Shown here in pieces: positions 39,404-48,420 of a stretch of DNA of 64,000 bases. The DNA comes from Symbiodinium natans (taxonomy: Eukaryota > Sar > Dinophyceae > Suessiales > Symbiodiniaceae). Under the pieces are notes generated by a model. The model was not told the origin of the DNA and searched no databases. It worked only from the letters and a program-made list of their open reading frames with translations. The stretch is from contig CAJNDS010002501.1 in assembly GCA_905221605.1 (NCBI GenBank), positions 1,016,001 to 1,080,000 of the forward strand. Direction: 5' to 3'. Numbering within the stretch: the first letter of the stretch is position 1; each line of letters starts with the position of its first letter. The position numbers and the translations under genes are program-made.

Positions 39404-39592
39404 ATGAAGTCCTTCTTGCCCACGACTCAAAAACGCCGAATAGGCTCGTGGAGCTTTGTATGTGTTCCTGAAGCAGTAAACCGAACTGTTGGATTGACTC
39501 AAGTGCCTTCGGGGGGGGGGTACAAGTTTAAGCTAGCACTTTGCAAAAAGCAGTCCCTTATGTGTTGGGGAGAGTGCGGTTTCAATGACTAG
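39404..39592 (+). CDS. open frame inside the exon b-c intron
   Basis: A 62-codon plus frame (RRIGSWSFVCVPEAVNRTVG and others) with a natural composition. It would have to be an alternative exon or a chance frame, since exons b and c already join in phase without it. Confidence 0.2.
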   Translation: MKSFLPTTQKRRIGSWSFVCVPEAVNRTVGLTQVPSGGGYKFKLALCKKQSLMCWGECGFND

Positions 39593-39772
39593 CTTGGCGG
39601 TCGTGAGATTTTAGGCTTCCCCGGTGTTGGGTTTCCAGTTGTCGTTTTGGGGTTGATTTTGGCTGGGTGCTTACTGAGCCAGATTCTCACCTCGAGTTTG
39701 GGTTTCGAAGCAAATTCGCCCCAAACCCCAAACCCGAAACCCTAAACCCTAAACCCCAAGGAGCCAAACCAG

Positions 39773-39827
39773 GTCGCCAAGATGCCCTGCACACCCCCCA
39801 TGTTTGGGGAGGTCTTCATTGTCAAGG
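39773..39827 (+). CDS. exon c of the 38.7-40.6 kb gene
   Basis: After AAACCAG the phase-0 frame reads VAKMPCTPPMFGEVFIVK and meets AAG|GTGCCG. An alternative donor (GATCCT, GA type) three codons later would also keep phase. Strong, non-repetitive coding signal. Confidence 0.65.
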
Positions 39828-39968
39828 TGCCGGATCCTAACCAGCCCTAAGCCCTAGCCCTAAAGTACGCTTAACATGCCCCCAAAAGCCCAAATGCCCT
39901 GGTTTAGGCTTTGGGGTTTAGGGTTTAGGGCTAGGGTTTAGGGTCCTCGCTGCCCAAGGCCTTGTCAG

Positions 39969-40015
39969 GAACACGAGGAGGCGGATGTCCCCTTTGCAGT
40001 GTTGGAGTTCACAGG
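39969..40015 (+). CDS. exon d of the 38.7-40.6 kb gene
   Basis: After the acceptor CCTTGTCAG the phase-0 frame reads EHEEADVPFAVLEFTGL and can leave in phase 2 at GTCGTC. The frame stays open a few codons more, so the donor is a best guess from phase. Confidence 0.55.
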
Positions 40016-40104
40016 CCTGTCGTCCCGAAGTTGCTAGGCTTTAGGGTTTCGGGTTTAGGGTTTGGGGTTTGGGGTTTAGGGTTTAGGGTTGAGGGTGGAT
40101 TCTA

Positions 40105-40148
40105 GGTGCCCTGAGGAGCTTATAGTTGGGGCTCATAATGATAGGGCT
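40105..40148. repeat. 44-bp non-telomeric word, copy 1
   Basis: GGTGCCCTGAGGAGCTTATA...ATGATAGGG, repeated at 40273-40317 with four or five changes, with a TTTAGGG array between the copies. Confidence 0.85.
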
Positions 40149-40275
40149 TAGGGTTTAGGGTTTAGTTAGGGTTTAGGGTTTCGGGTTTAGGGCTTGGGGT
40201 TTAGGGTTTAGGGTTTAAAGTTTAGGGTTTAGGGTTTAGGGTTTAGGGTTTAGGGTTTAGGGTTTAGGGTTTGGT
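40143..40275. repeat. TTTAGGG array
   Basis: About 17 units, with TTTCGGG, CTTGGGG and TTTAAAG variants in the first half and about nine perfect units in the second. Confidence 0.9.
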
Positions 40276-40317
40276 GCCCTGAGGAGTTCATAGTTGGGGC
40301 TAAAAATGATAGGGTCT
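40273..40317. repeat. 44-bp non-telomeric word, copy 2
   Basis: Second copy of the word at 40105. The pair suggests a local duplication that included the telomere-like DNA. Confidence 0.85.
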
Positions 40318-40440
40318 TCAGGGGCCTTAGCTCACGCTTCGGCCAGGGCAAAGCGACTTGGAGCGGCAACTGCAGAGTCGAAGCTTGGACTGCATCAAGG
40401 AATTATGCCCCTGAAATTGGGTTTAGGGTTTAGGGTTTAG

Positions 40441-40590
40441 GACGCGGGACTCAATGTTTAAGTACCGAGATGTGCTGGTGCACTCGCCCACCCCCCCCAA
40501 GGCGCATTTTGTCCTCTATGTCAGTCCCCCAACACGGCACACAGACTCTCAGGCTCCGAACCGCCCACCAGAGCAACCCTTGCTGTAGTA
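40441..40590 (+). CDS. exon e of the 38.7-40.6 kb gene
   Basis: The acceptor is inside a telomere-like heptamer (GGGTTTAG|GACGCG). In phase 2 the frame reads TRDSMFKYRDVLVHSPTPPK then AHFVLYVSPPTRHTDSQAPN and RPPEQPLL. It either stops at TAG (40586-40588) or leaves earlier at GTAGTA in phase 2. Long, clean coding signal. Confidence 0.6.
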
Positions 40591-40606
40591 GCTCAGGGGT
40601 TTGGGG

Positions 40607-40672
40607 GTTGAGGGGTTGAGGGGTTGAGGGGTTGAGGGGTTGAGGGGTTGAGGGGTTGAGGGGTTGAGGGGT
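40607..40672. repeat. TTGAGGGG octamer array
   Basis: Eight perfect TTGAGGGG units, another homogenised telomere-variant block, just after exon e. Confidence 0.95.
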
Positions 40673-40735
40673 TTAGGAGTTGGGGCTGTCGGACCTCCAA
40701 TTGTAGACATGGTTGTTGTGGTTGCTGGGTGGGGT

Positions 40736-40771
<36 letters not shown>
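40736..40771. repeat. 36-base poly-G tract
   Basis: Pure G run between the TTGAGGGG block and the 40863 exon. Confidence 0.95.
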
Positions 40772-40773
<2 letters not shown>

Positions 40774-40862
40774 TGGGTGGAATTCCTAAACCCGAAGCCC
40801 TAAACCCGAAACCCCCAAAAAATCACTGGAACTCCCGTCCCCTTTGCCATCCCCGGTCACAG

Positions 40863-40920
40863 AGGATGGCATTTCTGGACGAAGCCGCCGTGCCGTGGAT
40901 TGAGCTATGCTGCCATCGAA
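40863..40920 (+). CDS. likely exon, two possible frames
   Basis: After the acceptor CCGGTCACAG two frames are open: RMAFLDEAAVPWIELCCHR (phase 0) and GWHFWTKPPCRGLSYAAIE (phase 2). The second would continue exon e in phase and would join in phase 0 to 41283, with a GA-type donor (ATC|GAAACC). Which frame is used is undecided. Confidence 0.45.
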
Positions 40921-40992
40921 ACCCCCCAAACCCCAGTAATTCCCAACCCTGAATCCCAAACCCTAAACCCCTAAGACCCCAAACCCTACATC

Positions 40993-41092
40993 TCGGGATG
41001 TCCCCCCTTATTTTTACAAACGGTCCTGAACAGGGATTATAGTACCTCTTATAAGCCTTGTTAAGGACTGTTAGTATAAGGGGAACATCCCA
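40993..41092. mobile_element. MITE-like element, family A copy 6
   Basis: TCGGGATGTCCCCCCTTATT at the left, core CAGGGATTATAGTACC, right part AAGGACTGTTAGTATAAGGG and GAACATCCCAA. Length 100 bp. Confidence 0.8.
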
Positions 41093-41154
41093 ACCCATGT
41101 ACATCCCGAAAACCCTAAACCCTCAACCCTAAGCCCTGAAACCCCTAAGCCCTA

Positions 41155-41232
41155 AACCCTAAACCCTAAACCCCTACAACCTAAACCCTAAACCCTAAAC
41201 CCTAAACCCTAAACCCTAAACCCTAAACCCCT
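41155..41232. repeat. CCCTAAA array
   Basis: About ten units directly upstream of the exon candidate at 41283. Confidence 0.9.
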
Positions 41233-41282
41233 AAAACCCTGAGCCACGGCCAAAGCATAGGTTCGAAGTGCTGCTCCTCCAG

Positions 41283-41319
41283 CTGAACGTTGCGCTCGAA
41301 GGGGTATGGGACTGCCAAG
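41283..41319 (+). CDS. possible short exon
   Basis: After GCTCCTCCAG the frame reads LNVALEGVWDCQ and then GSE before GTCAGT, a good donor (41328). Possibly part of the 38.7-kb gene. Confidence 0.4.
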
Positions 41320-41765
41320 GCTCGGAAGTCAGTTGCTGTAGGCTGTAGGGGCGTGACAAGGTTTTAGGGTTCAGGGTTTAGGGTATAGGGTTCAGGGTTT
41401 AGGGTTTAGGGTTTAAGGGTGCAGGGTTTAGGGTTTTTGGGGTCTTGGAGATGTTCTGAACATCTGCTGCTGTTTTCTGTGACTTGAGAAAGATTCGAGA
41501 GATAGAGGTTTGGGGCCCGGGATCTATGGTGTCCGTGTAGAGTGTTATTCAGGACTTCACGGGGTGTTCAAGATTGTTAGGTTTTTGGGTTTAGGGTTTA
41601 GGGTTTGGGGTTTAAGACTTTGGGCAAATAAAGCCTCAATCCTACACCCTAACCTCTACAAACCCTAAACCCGAAACCCTAAACCCTAAACCCTAAACCC
41701 TAAAACCTTAAACCCTAAACCCTAAACCCTGAACCCTACCAAGCCGCGGAGCTGCAAAGCCCCAG

Positions 41766-41819
41766 GCGGCCACATGTCCATCGTCCGCAACGAAGGGGGG
41801 GAGCTGGACCTTTGGCTCA
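41766..41819 (+). CDS. likely short exon
   Basis: After the acceptor AAAGCCCCAG one frame reads GHMSIVRNEGGELDLWLK; another open frame is AATCPSSATKGGSWTFGS. Bracketed by CCCTAAA upstream and TTTAGGG downstream. Confidence 0.45.
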
Positions 41820-42187
41820 AGGGCTTAGGGTTCAGGGTTTAGGCTCACAAGGGTTTAGGGTTCAGGGTTTAGGGTTTAGGGTTTAGGGTCACAGGCGGTG
41901 TCGCAACTTGAGTGCTTAGGGTTTAGGGTTCAGGGCTTAGGGCTCAGACTCCTGAACCCGAAACCCTATACCTGAGGCCCGTTCAAGCTTCGGTGTGCGG
42001 TAGGCTTTGCCGTCAAACTTGAGCGCATGGTTTCAGAGACTAGCCATCGAGTTTAGGGTTTAGGGTTTTAGGGTGTAGGGTTTAGGCTCACAAGGGTTTA
42101 GGGTTTAGGGTTTACCATAAGCCATGAGGAGCCTAAAGGGTTGAGGATTTACAGTTTAGGTGCTTCCCCCCAAAACCGCACAGACCT

Positions 42188-42268
42188 TTTTGAGCAAAGC
42201 CTCAGAAGCAGCTCACGCTCCGAGGTCTACGTGGACTCGCTGCGATGGCAGGTCGCGGTTGGCAACCC
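42188..42268 (+). CDS. likely exon
   Basis: The plus frame reads LFEQSLRSSSRSEVYVDSLR then WQVAVGNP, with a possible donor CAG|GTCGCG at 42250. Strong coding composition between telomere-like patches. Confidence 0.45.
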
Positions 42269-42784
42269 CTAAACCCAAAACCCTAAAACCTAACAACCCT
42301 CAACCCTTAGCTTCTTGGTGGCACGAACCTTGAAAGTCTTGTGGGGCTCGTTGGGTTTAGTAGCTCGGGGCTTTGGGTTGGGTCAGGGGCGTAAGAGTGT
42401 TAGGGTTTGGGGGTGGGACGGGGGGTTTAGGCTTGGGGGCATCATTGGGACTTTATTCTCCGAGTCTCTATGTGGTCCATTTTTCGGGGAATTGGTATAT
42501 CAAGGGGCCGAGTTAGGGTTTAGGGTTTAGTGTTTAGGGTTGAGAGGGCCGAGTTGCTCCAAGAAGCCACACCTGGATGCCCAAAGTATCATGGCCTGTA
42601 ACCCGAGGCTTTTTTACAGTTTTAGGGTTTTTAGAGTGTAGATGCCATTGTAGACGTCCCTTGTTCGAGGAGGCAGCGGGTGTTTGTTCGATGTGCCCCC
42701 TTGAATCCACAACCTAACCCCCCAAAAAATCTTGATGTTCTGAATGAGGGTCCCTTCTTTGGCACCCTGTTGAAAATGCTTAGG

Positions 42785-42850
42785 GGCAGGTAACCTTGAA
42801 CCTTTTTGGTATAGAACCTTAGTATATTTCAAAGGTTAACTTGTTTGGGG
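42785..42850. mobile_element. family C element, copy 2
   Basis: GGTAACCTTGAACCTTTTTG at the left and CAAAGGTTAACTTGTTTGGG at the right match the copy at 35473-35528. Confidence 0.6.
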
Positions 42851-43004
42851 CTAGAGTCTTCAGCCCCTAAGAATGGGATTGCTGCAAGAGATCAAAAAGG
42901 TGCGCGCAATCATACCAAGGCACTTCTACACATCCCTGCAGGGTTACCCTAAACCCGAAACCCTAAACGCTAAAGCCCTAAACCCGAAACCCTAAACAAC
43001 CGGC

Positions 43005-43094
43005 TGCGGAGGCCGCCGTGCTCCGTGCGCCCGAAGACCCTCGAAGCCCCCCACCGCCGACCACGCGACCGGGCCTGGCAAATACCATCAGCTT
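43005..43094 (+). CDS. likely exon, Ala/Pro-rich
   Basis: The plus frame reads AAEAAVLRAPEDPRSPPPPT then TRPGLANTISL without stop, with CCCTAAA units upstream and TTTAGG units downstream. Probably a linker segment. Confidence 0.4.
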
Positions 43095-43629
43095 AAGGTG
43101 CAGTGTTTAAGGTTTAGGACTTAAGGTTCAGGGTTTAGGGTTTCGGACTTAAGGTTCAGAGTTTAGGGTTTAGGGTTTCAAGGCTGTTGGCTGTTGGTTT
43201 CAGGGTTTAGCGTTTAGTGTTTATTAGGGCTAATTATTAGGGCTAAGGGTCCAGAGTTTTGAGGCCAGCATGTCAGGTCCGAAGGTCTTTGCTCGGATGG
43301 TCTGCAGAGCCATCATCGACCTTTGCACTTAAGCTCTTGTTTTGGGGCTTTCCCCATCCTGCCTTCTCCCCCCTTTTCAAAAACTCTCTTAACCCTAAAC
43401 TCTGAACCCTTCACCCTAAACCCTAAACCCTGAACCCTAATCCCTGAACCCTGAACCCTCAACCCGAATCCCTGAACCCTGAACCCTGAACCCGGCGCAC
43501 ACTGCGAACTTCCCAAGCATTCCGTGCAGTTCTGGGGTGGCTGGAGGTCTCCAAAAGCGGCCGTAGGGTCCAGGGGTTAGGGTCTATAGGGTTCGGGCTC
43601 ATCAAACTGAAGCAACAGAATTCCAGGTG

Positions 43630-43718
43630 TAGACCGCTCTTGGCTGGCCGTTTCGGCAGTGCTGGAGCTCCTTGGTCAGCTCAGAATTCACAATCTGGTA
43701 GAGGCGGGGGCTGGGTCG
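43630..43718 (+). CDS. likely exon with Leu-rich helix
   Basis: The plus frame reads SWLAVSAVLELLGQLRIHNL then VEAGAGSL before a stop. A clean helical segment. It may be the 3' part of the gene running from 38.7 kb. Confidence 0.4.
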
Positions 43719-43754
43719 CTCTGAATTGCTTCTAATTCAGGCTACCAAAAAAAG

Positions 43755-44080
43755 GTGTCCATGAAGAAATTCATCCGGCTGTGCAAACCGTTCGGAACAT
43801 GCCAAGCTTATGGCAGATTTGCAGTGGGGGGGGAGGGGGGGCTGTCAGGCAATGAGTCGCCTTGACGCTTCTGGGCTGTGCGTGGGCATGAAGTAGTAGC
43901 TTTCCCCCGTCAGCAAGGGCACGGTCGTCTCAATGCTTGTCCTTAGCTCCTTCAGCCCTAAGAGCCCTCATCCAAGGTGTGGTTGCGGATCCTCGCTCCA
44001 GGAGAAATGCAGGTTTGGTGGCAATCAGCGCGACTCGGACGCGAAGCTCCAGTTCCAGCTTCGGGGGGCTCTTCTCCTTA
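43755..44080 (+). CDS. possible further exons
   Basis: About 43756-43822 reads VHEEIHPAVQTVRNMPSLWQ after AAAAAAAG. About 44012-44075 reads NQRDSDAKLQFQLRGALLL. A G/A run at 43826-43842 separates them. Not chained. Confidence 0.3.
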
Positions 44081-44118
44081 AGTTGCTAATTTACGTCTTT
44101 GTTTTTCTTTTTTTGTTT

Positions 44119-44518
44119 GTGTGTGTGTGTGTGTGTGCACCCTGATTCTAAGCTAAGGGTTTTGGAAAGTCTCTGAGGCTTGGCCGGACATTTCGTATAG
44201 AAGACTGACGGTGAATGTGTTTTATGCAGGGGGCGCGAGGTCCTTTGACATAGCTCGCGCCAACGAAGCTCTATGTCATCGGGCAGGAAAACGTACCTGC
44301 GCGTGGAGTACCTGGGCAAGTTGTTGCAGCTGGTATCCACTACACTGCTTGTGACATCATGTACCCTCAAAACCCGGAATCCTCGGTCCTCAAATAATTT
44401 CAAGTCCGAACGCTCCAGATGGCTTGCACCTTGGGACATCGGCCACAATTTCGTCACCATGCATAAGATCTTCGGACAGGGAAGCCAGTGAGAGTTTACT
44501 CTCTTATCTCCGTGTGTG
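44119..44518. repeat. duplicated segment, copy 1 (~390 bp)
   Basis: From the GT run and TGCACCCTGATTCTAAGC to CTCTTATCTCCGTGTGTG, repeated at 44959-45337. The copies are nearly identical except for a 16-bp segment (ATAGAAGACTGACGGT) missing from copy 2 and very few substitutions. Both copies are bounded by GT-rich words. Confidence 0.95.
44255..44394 (+). CDS. likely duplicated exon, copy 1
   Basis: After the acceptor-like TTTGACATAG the plus frame reads LAPTKLYVIGQENVPARGVP then GQVVAAGIHYTACDIMYPQN and PESSVLK, then a stop. It looks like folded protein. Other plus and minus frames through the segment are open as well. The one difference to copy 2 inside this frame (TAC to TAT in HYT) is silent. 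No family recognised. Confidence 0.4.
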
Positions 44519-44958
44519 GCCTTGTTGCCAATCGCAGTTATCCCGCGAGGGAGCTGTACGGGTCGTTGTGCGACTCACCATGGTACCATGGAGGCCCAAT
44601 AACCTGGCAGGTTGGGTCGAGAGGCCTAGTGCCACGCATGGAGCCCACTAGACCGCTCTCGAGCGATGAGTAACTTTCAGGTGGATGGGCAACAGAGGGC
44701 TAGTCCCAAGAGCAAGAATGGTGGGTCTTAGCACCCGTGTGGCCCGAGGTGGGGCCTAATGGAGGTCCTCCGGACCGCAATAGAGGCCTTAGCGCCAATG
44801 GAATTTTATGGATGGATTGGCGATGCTCGGCTCCTTATTCAGCCTTAACCTTTTCTTTTTTTTTTTAGTTGCTAGGATCTGTGTGACGCCATGTCTTCTT
44901 TCACTTTCCCGTTGTCGGAAGTACCGCATGTTTTGGGCCGTCCCCTCTGACCGAGGGG
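44519..44958. other. spacer between the two duplicated segments
   Basis: 440 bp of unique, telomere-free sequence with no reliable frame (plus frames of 61-75 codons at 44424-44673 only). Confidence 0.5.
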
Positions 44959-45337
44959 CGTGTGTGTGTGCACCCTGATTCTAAGCTAAGGGTTTTGGAA
45001 AGTCTCTGAGGCTTGGCCGGACATTTCGTGAATGTGTTTTATGCAGGGGGCGCGAGGTCCTTTGACATAGCTCGCGCCAACGAAGCTCTATGTCATCGGG
45101 CAGGAAAACGTACCTGCGCGTGGAGTACCTGGGCAAGTTGTTGCAGCTGGTATCCACTATACTGCTTGTGACATCATGTACCCTCAAAACCCGGAATCCT
45201 CGGTCCTCAAATAATTTCAAGTCCGAACGCTCCAGATGGCTTGCACCTTGGGACATCGGCCACAATTTCGTCACCATGCATAAGATCTTCGGACAGGGAA
45301 GCCAGTGAGAGTTTACTCTCTTATCTCCGTGTGTGTG
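44959..45337. repeat. duplicated segment, copy 2
   Basis: Second copy of 44119-44518. It lies in the same orientation, 440 bp downstream. Confidence 0.95.
45074..45211 (+). CDS. likely duplicated exon, copy 2
   Basis: Same frame as 44255-44394 with one silent change and no frame disruption. The 16-bp deletion that separates the copies lies upstream of the exon. Confidence 0.4.
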
Positions 45338-45339
45338 TC

Positions 45340-45830
45340 TGTTGGTTGTGTCTTGGGGTTACATTGGGTCAGCTGTCTAGAAAACAAGGGCTGGCCCTCA
45401 TCAGCGACTTGCGACAGGAGCGGAATTGTGCGCCCTCGTTTGTGAAATTCATCCTGGAACTGCAAGTGCATGTGAAGAATGGGCGTCATCCAAACTCACA
45501 GCGTTATCTCAAACAAAACTGGCGAAGCGAGGATGGCACAGCCTTGTCGAGAAGACACAGAAGCCTTTCGTGTGCCCACTGCCCACGTGCTTCTGCATCC
45601 AAGGCCCGGCATGGAACCCTACACTTTCGCGGCAAGCAGGCTCCTGACCTGGGAGTTTATTCAGCCGCTTCCGGCCCAGGGGAGGGTTCGGGATCAAAGG
45701 TGGGGCAGCGCGTTTCAAATCCCACGAGCACTGGCAGGATTCCTCAATACAGCGACCGCCTCGACACCATCTCCTTCGTGACGCGGGCTGCATTTTGTGC
45801 GGTCTGGGGATGCATGGTAGTGTGGTAGGG
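45340..45830 (+). CDS. gene-like segment, frame undecided
   Basis: Three plus frames and one minus frame of 70-195 codons overlap in repeat-free GC-rich DNA (for example LISDLRQERNCAPSFVKFIL; FRVPTAHVLLHPRPGMEPYT). At least one exon is likely; strand and limits cannot be fixed by eye. Confidence 0.3.
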
Positions 45831-46053
45831 GCATACGAGAGGCCCCGAGCACATGCCTGATGTTCGAAAGTGCATTCAAAGCCTTGCTTTACACATACGA
45901 GGGCATAATGGGGCCATTGGGGCCAGTGGTAGTTAACTGTAGATTCCTTGCAGCTTACATAACCCCCCCCACCCCATACCCGCACTCAAACATCCTCAGC
46001 AGCCACGACATTAATGCATTGAAGTTTGCAGATTCTGGGTTCTTGAGGTCATG

Positions 46054-46205
46054 ATGCAGTGCCTTCATGCCTTCGGAGATGGCTATTGCCACCTGATTGA
46101 CCCAGAGCTGCGCGACATAGGCTCACCCTATGATGTGCTTAAGAGTCCTCCTTGGTATGCGCCCACATGGAGCCATCAAGAGTTGCATTCATGCCTCCCT
46201 CCCGG
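46054..46205 (+). CDS. likely exon, unknown protein
   Basis: The plus frame reads QCLHAFGDGYCHLIDPELRD then IGSPYDVLKSPPWYAPTWSH and QELHSCLPPGLW, rich in aromatic residues and Pro. All minus frames contain stops. A donor-like GTCAGG follows at 46211. No family recognised. Confidence 0.5.
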
Positions 46206-46554
46206 CCTTTGGGTCAGGTTTCAGGTCTCGGGTTTCCTTCAGAGTCGCTTTGAAGAGATTGAGGGCTTGGAGTTTAGGTGTGAGGGTGAGGTTTCAGACA
46301 TGGGTGCTTGCTCAGGTTACTCACCCATTGCGTCGGACCTTTTCGATGCTTACGAGGCGCACACCACACGGCCCACCCAGGGCCTTTTTTGTCTGTGACA
46401 GGGGCTGGGGCTGGGAGGGATGTAGGGCTTCACGGACCATGGGAGGCATACAGAGCCTCTGAGCCGCGTGCGACTGGGCTGCAGGCGGATTAGGCGGATT
46501 AGGGAGCGGCACTCTGTTTCAAACTGCACTGTGGGCTGTTCCTAGCTCCGGCGG

Positions 46555-46873
46555 GCCGGGGTGGTAACTTGAGAAGGAGCTGGACTGGAGTAGAGCTCAG
46601 GTATACTTTTGTCAGGCATGTTCGAGGTACAGCATGCCTTCGTCATCTCATCAACCCATATTTCAACCTCCGAGGCAGTTCAGTGGTACTTAGCAGCCTC
46701 AGCTTTCGCAATGGCCCCTTGCAGTTCAGTATATCCTACGTAATCTCCAAGAGGGTGCAGTTCTAGACTACCCCACGAGCCTCGAACATGATCAATAATT
46801 CGAATCATACCTTCGGCGGAATCTTTAAAGCTCAGAGATGTCGCACTCAGCCAAATAAGCCCCTTTAACCCTG
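46555..46873 (-). CDS. large minus-strand exon with one in-frame TGA
   Basis: Minus strand, after the acceptor CCTTTTCAG, about 105 codons: LIWLSATSLSFKDSAEGMIR, IIDHVRGSWGSLELHPLGDY, VGYTELQGAIAKAEAAKYH, a TGA (46680-46682), then TASEVEIWVDEMTKACCTSN and MPDKSIPELYSSPAP. Composition is clearly protein-like before and after the TGA. The stop may mark a pseudogene, a sequencing error or a hidden splice. The W-V-D...L-Y spacing vaguely recalls HET- or TIR-like domains; this is a guess. Confidence 0.5.
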
Positions 46874-47240
46874 AAAAGGCCTTTAAACCCTTGTAAACCC
46901 TCGACCCTGACCCCCTATAAACCCGTGCAAAAGTCGATCGACTCGAGCATTAGAGACATCATTGTTCCTTCGGACAAACTCTGAGGAGCTGCCACCAGCT
47001 CGCGACGAAGCTTTAGGCGCCCTTGTCGTGACGGGGTATTCTTGGCTTAGGCCTTTGGGGTTGGGATGTCCCCCTTAGGGGGTACTATAGTCCTTATGAA
47101 GTATAGGGGGAACATCCCAATGTAGGGGTTACACATTCATTGGGGTTACGGTTTCGTGGTTCTCGGTTCGTTCTTCAGATTCTGCACGACTTGATTTAAG
47201 GCGCTCTTTGAAGGTGATTCTTGAGTTGTTCCGTTCTGCC
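46860..47240. other. telomere-variant patch, unique DNA and family A copy 7
   Basis: CCCTTTAAAC-like words at 46.86-46.92 kb, unique DNA, then the family A derivative at 47061-47120. No gene seen. Confidence 0.4.
47061..47120. mobile_element. MITE-like element, family A copy 7 (deleted form)
   Basis: TTGGGATGTCCCCCTTAGGG joined to GGTACTATAGTCC and GTATAGGGGGAACATCCCAA. 60 bp with near-perfect ends; the same type of internal deletion as copy 4. Confidence 0.8.
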
Positions 47241-47242
47241 TT

Positions 47243-47760
47243 TTGTTGAGAATCCCGAGGCATTCTGCAGCATCGCCTGAAGGACTCTCCGATGCACTAC
47301 TGCTCATCTCGTACTATTTGCTTAAGAACCTCCCAAAAATGCCAGATAATCATCCCTATATTGCCCGAAGAATATGTTTATTACTTCCTTTTTTGGGGGG
47401 GCTGGGGGGGGGCTTAAGCAAAGAGTAGCCTCTCAAGGGCCGCACTATACGGTACCTGGGCGCGGGATTAAGTATAAGGAAGACGACAGCTTGCAAAGGA
47501 CCGGGAAGTTTACCGTGACCTCAAGCGCTAAACCCTAAACCCGGAGCCCTAAACGCTAAACCCTGGACCCGCCCTGTCTGGTACGACCTTCCTTCCCAGC
47601 AAGGAGACCTTGACCTTCCAATCGCACGACCCCGCTCGACACTCCCTCCGTGGCGCGTTGCGCCTGTGACCGAAGAAGGGCTGAGGGTTGAGGGTGCAGG
47701 GCTTGGGGTTCAGGGTTTGGGGTTTAGGGTTGAGGGTTTAGGCGAAGTTTAGGGTCTAGG
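47243..47760. other. unique DNA then TTGAGGG/TTTAGGG variants, no firm gene
   Basis: A plus frame at 47243-47428 is weak. From 47.68 kb the DNA is telomere-variant. Confidence 0.4.
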
Positions 47761-48246
47761 GTTTAGGGATTATTGGAGTTTCCTTTCGGACTCTGCAGAA
47801 GTTTGGGAGGAAGAGGCACAAAATGACTTGCGGCTTTGAGGGTAGGCACATGGTGCAGTGCGCCGTCATAAGGCGACAAGATATGGATCCTGCATCCAGG
47901 CATCTGGCAACCCTAAACCCACTGTGTAGCACTCCGGAAGCTCTTGCTGTCTCAGGTGGGGTGCCTGCTTCAATGGCTACTCCAGCAGCCTCACGATGGA
48001 AGGAGAGTGAAGAGATCATGTGGGGGGAGGGGGGGGAGGGGGGGGAAGGGGCGTTTACAGGCTTTGCGCGGACTCAGGATTTGGTTTGGTCTGGATGGGA
48101 CGCGCCCTGTCGGGGAGCAAGGCTTCAACGTTCAAGATTCAGTGTTCTCACTGCCTGACCTAGCTTTAGGTCTTTGGGGTCGGGGACACCTGTATCTAAG
48201 CCCCAAGCCCTGAGCAAACCCACATCCAACGCACCCCGCATGACAA

Positions 48247-48420
48247 ATGTCAGAAGCAACTCCAACATTGTGGATCATTGAAGTAACACACCTAATACAC
48301 CTAAGATTTCTTGTCTTCAGCAATAAGAGCTGCACCCAGAGTGAAGTGGGCACACGATGCAGAGGAGATACACTGGCAGCGCTCAAGGCAGCACGATGTA
48401 GGGCTTGGGGGCTTTTCAGA
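48247..48420 (+). CDS. possible exon
   Basis: The plus frame reads SEATPTLWIIEVTHLIHLRF then LVFSNKSCTQSEVGTRCRGD and TLAALKAARCRAW. Natural composition, but the long minus frame 48301-49110 runs opposite it. Confidence 0.3.

Noticed and set aside
41809-41820. TTTGGCTCAAG, matching the end of the dinoflagellate spliced leader
   Set aside because: Only the last 11 bases match, the upstream part of the leader does not, and the bases lie inside an exon-like frame (DLWLK). Probably chance.
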